A stretch of DNA of 6,179 bases. Origin: Clostridia bacterium (GTDB lineage Bacteria > Bacillota_A > Clostridia > Christensenellales > UBA1242). A program made the position numbers and the translations under genes. Of this stretch, positions 3,469 to 6,179 are shown in pieces. The stretch covers positions 1 through 6,179 of the forward strand of contig JAFQOM010000157.1 in assembly GCA_017403205.1 (NCBI GenBank), written 5' to 3'. A model generated the notes under the pieces. That model was not told where the DNA came from. It saw only the letters and a program-made list of their open reading frames with translations, and did no database searches. Numbering within the stretch: the first letter of the stretch is position 1; each line of letters begins with the position of its first letter.

Positions 3469-6179
3469 AGTGCCACAAGTTTTAATGCAACTAATGCTTT
3501 GTTGCAAAAATTAAAAGATAATTATGCCAAGTATCCACTTGCGCATCATATTTTTATTGTTCCAGATAGAGTTTCGGTTTTAACAGAAATAAAAATTTTT
3601 GAGACGTTGGGTATAGATAGTACTTGCAATATAGAAGTTTTGACTTTGTCTAGACTTGCATCAAAAATTATTGAACAAACAAAAGTTATTTCTAAGACAA
3701 GCAGTTGTATGATTTTTCAAAAACTTTTAAACGAAAATAAAGATAATTTAAAATGTTTTAACAAAAAAACAGATAGCAATTTGGCTAACACCTGGTATGA
3801 AACGGTTAGTCAATTTAAAAGTTGCAAAATAAATTTTGATAAGGTAAAGGTGTTAAAAGGTAATAAACTTTTAGATGATAAGTTAAACGATATATACCTT
3901 ATATACAAAGGATATCAACAATACTTGTTAAAAAATAATTTGCTAGACAGTATGGATAGGTTAGACCTAGAAATTAATGCAATAAACAAAAGTGAGTATA
4001 TAAAAAATAGTTATGTTTATGTTGCAAATTTTGATAGTTTTACTTATCAAGGATTTCAACTTATAGATGAAATTTTAAGGACTGCAAAAGAGTTTAATAT
4101 AGGATTAACAAAATCTTTTAGTGTTGCTAACGAACATATTTATAATGTTGATCTTATATCAAATTTTTATGCTTTATGTAATGCGTGCGGCTTAAAACCT
4201 ACAGAGTATGATGTTGATTTTAACTTACCGTCACAAATTAAGCACTTGCAAGATAATTTGTTTGCTTTTAAACCAAATAAAATGAAAGTAACTCAAAATA
4301 AAATTAATTTATTTGAGGGCGAAAATTTTGAGCAAGAACTTTTGTGGGCTTGTGCTCAAATTAAAAAGTTGATAATTGATTATAATTATAAATTTAGCGA
4401 TTTTATAGTATGTATACCTTCTCTTGAAAGTAGGGCGGATTTAGTTAAACAAATATTTGATAATTTTAACTTTAGTTATTTTATAGATATATCCCAAAAA
4501 TTTGACAATAGTATTTTAGCTCGTTTTATAAAAGTTTTATTTGATGTAATAGAAGAGGGTGCATCTAAAACAAGTGTTCTTAGTTTAGCAAAAAACACTT
4601 TGCTTGGTTTGGATTATAAAAAAGTTGAAAATTTTGAAGATTATTTAAATAAATATAACATTAACAATTTTTACAAACTTAAAACTTTCAAAAACACAAA
4701 ATTAACTTATTATGAAGATTTTGATGAGGTAAGATGTTTTATTGTAAATATTTTAGATTGTTTTAATAATTCTAGCCCTAATACATATGGTGATTATGTT
4801 GCTGTTTTAGAAGATGTTTTATTAAAGCTTAATGTGCAACAAAAACTTATGGAAAAAGCAAAACAGTTTGCCGAACAAAACAATGCTTATCAAGCAAAAC
4901 TTTTTGAGCAATACTATAACAATTTAATGCAATTGTTTGAGGAAATTTTAAATGTATTAAAATATGAAAAATGTGATTTTAAAATGTTTTGCTCAACTCT
5001 TTATAGTGGGCTAAGTTGTATTAAAATTTCAACAAGCCCTCTTGGCACAAATTCTATTTTTGTGGGTGATAGCAGTGCAAGCTTTTTTGATGTTGCCAAA
5101 AACTATTTTATTTTGGGTGCTAATGATGGTAAATTTCCATTGGTTTTAAATGATTGTGGTATTATATCGGATAGTGAAATAAACTATATTTCTGATTGTT
5201 ATAAATTAGAACCAAGCATTGCACAAATTAATTTTAAAGAGCGCTTTAAATCGTTTGAAAATGTTTTAAAAGCCACAGATAATTTATATTTAAGCTATAA
5301 TTTTAAAGATGGCAACGCTAGCAAAATATTGCAAGATATTTGCAATATGTTTGTTTTAGAAGATGGTGAAGGCGGGTTTAATTTATTATCTTTTAAAAAT
5401 TATAGTGATATTGACTTTATAACCAAAAACAACAACAAGCTTGTTGCAAAGAATAATTTTGTAGCAAGTTTTAGGGATTATTTAGATGGTCAAGAAAACA
5501 AAGGTGCAGAAGCAAGCGCATTATATAAATTTTTAAATTTAACAAACAAAGATATATTAAACTTTGACTACAAAAACAATTTAAAATTAAAAACTTCTAT
5601 GTTTTTTAATAACAATTCTGTAAGCGTGTCGCAGGTTGAAACTTTTATGACCTGTCCATTTTTGCACTATATTAGATATGGTTTAAAGCTTAAAGAAGTT
5701 GACGAAGGAGATTTTGATAGTTTAAATATAGGAAAAATTTTGCACTCAGTAGGAGAATTGTTTTTAAAACAAAACACATTGCCTATTAAAGATGATGAGA
5801 TTGCTACTAAAGCCAGCGATATTTTTAACAAAGTTATTAAAGAAGATATTTTTGAAACTATTAGACAAAAAAGCATCAATATAGTTCTTATTAAAAACTT
5901 GCAAAATGAAGCGATAAGGTTTTGTGAGGCTTTAAACTATCAATCAAAACATAGCAAGTTTAAACCTGTTTATTTTGAGGCAAGATTTGATGATAAAAAC
6001 AAAATAAAAGCTTTAAAGATAAGGGTAAACAACAAACTTTTAACACTAGTGGGGCAAGTAGATAGAATTGATATTTTTGAAGACTTTTTTAGAATAATTG
6101 ACTATAAAACAGGAAAGTGCGATAAATCATTTAAGGAACTGTTTTTTGGTAAAAAAGTGCAATTAGAAGCATATTTAAA
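3448..6179 (+). CDS. addB: AddB subunit of the AddAB helicase-nuclease (3' end missing)
   Basis: AddB pairs with AddA to resect double-strand breaks; it supplies one nuclease and the inactive helicase fold used for Chi recognition. The frame stays open for 910 codons to the window edge. Matches in order: FIVPDRVSVLTE (36-47), VLTLSRLA (64-71), LDSMDRL (166-172), VYVANFDSFTYQGFQLIDE (190-208), a FEGENFEQELLWA box (289-301), SDFIVCIPSLE (317-327), and GANDGKFP (557-564), the helicase-like GxNDGxFP motif. The C-terminal PD-(D/E)XK nuclease has GKILH (His766), GQVDRID (Asp872), IDYKTG (Asp885, Lys887) and QLEAY (Gln905). Cys736 in TCPFLHY is the first iron-sulfur ligand; the last three would lie beyond the window. 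The usual N-terminal Walker A is absent: residues 5-18 read IFFSATSFNATNAL. The ATG at 3448 has no ribosome binding site, but the family's first strand (NIFFSAT) requires a start here, and the next in-frame Met is residue 88. About 150-250 residues are missing. addA is expected next. Confidence 0.95.
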   Translation, partial: MISNIFFSATSFNATNALLQKLKDNYAKYPLAHHIFIVPDRVSVLTEIKIFETLGIDSTCNIEVLTLSRLASKIIEQTKVISKTSSCMIFQKLLNENKDNLKCFNKKTDSNLANTWYETVSQFKSCKINFDKVKVLKGNKLLDDKLNDIYLIYKGYQQYLLKNNLLDSMDRLDLEINAINKSEYIKNSYVYVANFDSFTYQGFQLIDEILRTAKEFNIGLTKSFSVANEHIYNVDLISNFYALCNACGLKPTEYDVDFNLPSQIKHLQDNLFAFKPNKMKVTQNKINLFEGENFEQELLWACAQIKKLIIDYNYKFSDFIVCIPSLESRADLVKQIFDNFNFSYFIDISQKFDNSILARFIKVLFDVIEEGASKTSVLSLAKNTLLGLDYKKVENFEDYLNKYNINNFYKLKTFKNTKLTYYEDFDEVRCFIVNILDCFNNSSPNTYGDYVAVLEDVLLKLNVQQKLMEKAKQFAEQNNAYQAKLFEQYYNNLMQLFEEILNVLKYEKCDFKMFCSTLYSGLSCIKISTSPLGTNSIFVGDSSASFFDVAKNYFILGANDGKFPLVLNDCGIISDSEINYISDCYKLEPSIAQINFKERFKSFENVLKATDNLYLSYNFKDGNASKILQDICNMFVLEDGEGGFNLLSFKNYSDIDFITKNNNKLVAKNNFVASFRDYLDGQENKGAEASALYKFLNLTNKDILNFDYKNNLKLKTSMFFNNNSVSVSQVETFMTCPFLHYIRYGLKLKEVDEGDFDSLNIGKILHSVGELFLKQNTLPIKDDEIATKASDIFNKVIKEDIFETIRQKSINIVLIKNLQNEAIRFCEALNYQSKHSKFKPVYFEARFDDKNKIKALKIRVNNKLLTLVGQVDRIDIFEDFFRIIDYKTGKCDKSFKELFFGKKVQLEAYL

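Noticed and set aside
5667..5879. Minus-strand 70-codon frame
   Set aside because: It lies antisense inside the AddB nuclease region, whose plus-strand reading frame and motifs are unambiguous.
1..6179. Search by eye for tRNA genes, CRISPR repeats, insertion sequence ends and toxin-antitoxin or defence genes
   Set aside because: None was seen. The window has no tandem spaced repeats, no transposase motifs and no tRNA-like cloverleaf regions.

Overview
The window is strongly AT-rich. It carries L9 with a Clostridia-like sequence, a YugP-type zinc peptidase, and an AddB-type recombination nuclease instead of RecC. It uses the standard bacterial code, with TGG for Trp and TGA used as a stop. 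Most genes have AAGGAG/GGAGG-type ribosome binding sites. Together these point to a low-GC Bacillota, most likely an uncultured Clostridia-type organism. I see no mobile element, tRNA, rRNA or CRISPR array. This looks like ordinary chromosome, with two unrecognised or poorly recognised genes in the middle.

Layout from left to right. (1) Positions 1-4 hold only the first codon of a minus-strand gene, recognised by its ribosome binding site. (2) rplI (ribosomal protein L9, plus strand) stands alone behind its own extended -10 promoter. (3) A palindromic terminator at 624-658 separates rplI from the convergent yugP-like membrane zinc peptidase on the minus strand, which has its own promoter. (4) Upstream of yugP on the same strand is a 323-residue protein that I do not recognise. 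(5) Divergent from it, on the plus strand, is a 285-residue protein with two similar small helical (HTH/Myb-like) modules and a C-terminal coiled coil, probably a DNA-binding regulator. (6) The rest of the window, from 3448 to the right edge, is the first 910 residues of AddB, open at the 3' end. addA would be expected downstream but is not in view.

The most interesting spot is the junction at 3412-3468. A 13-bp perfect inverted repeat, extendable to 16 bp with one wobble, is followed by a T-run and looks like the terminator of the 285-residue gene. Its right arm and T-run also encode the first residues of AddB, and the addB ATG lies inside the extended stem. addB has no visible Shine-Dalgarno sequence, while a promoter-like TTGAAA-N16-TATTAT would start transcription almost at the ATG. 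This suggests a leaderless addB transcript and silencing of read-through transcripts. The AddB protein has no Walker A motif at its N-terminus but keeps the nuclease motifs and the first iron-sulfur cysteine.

The genes do not form one pathway. L9 is translation, YugP is membrane proteolysis and AddB is double-strand break repair. The two central proteins are unassigned.
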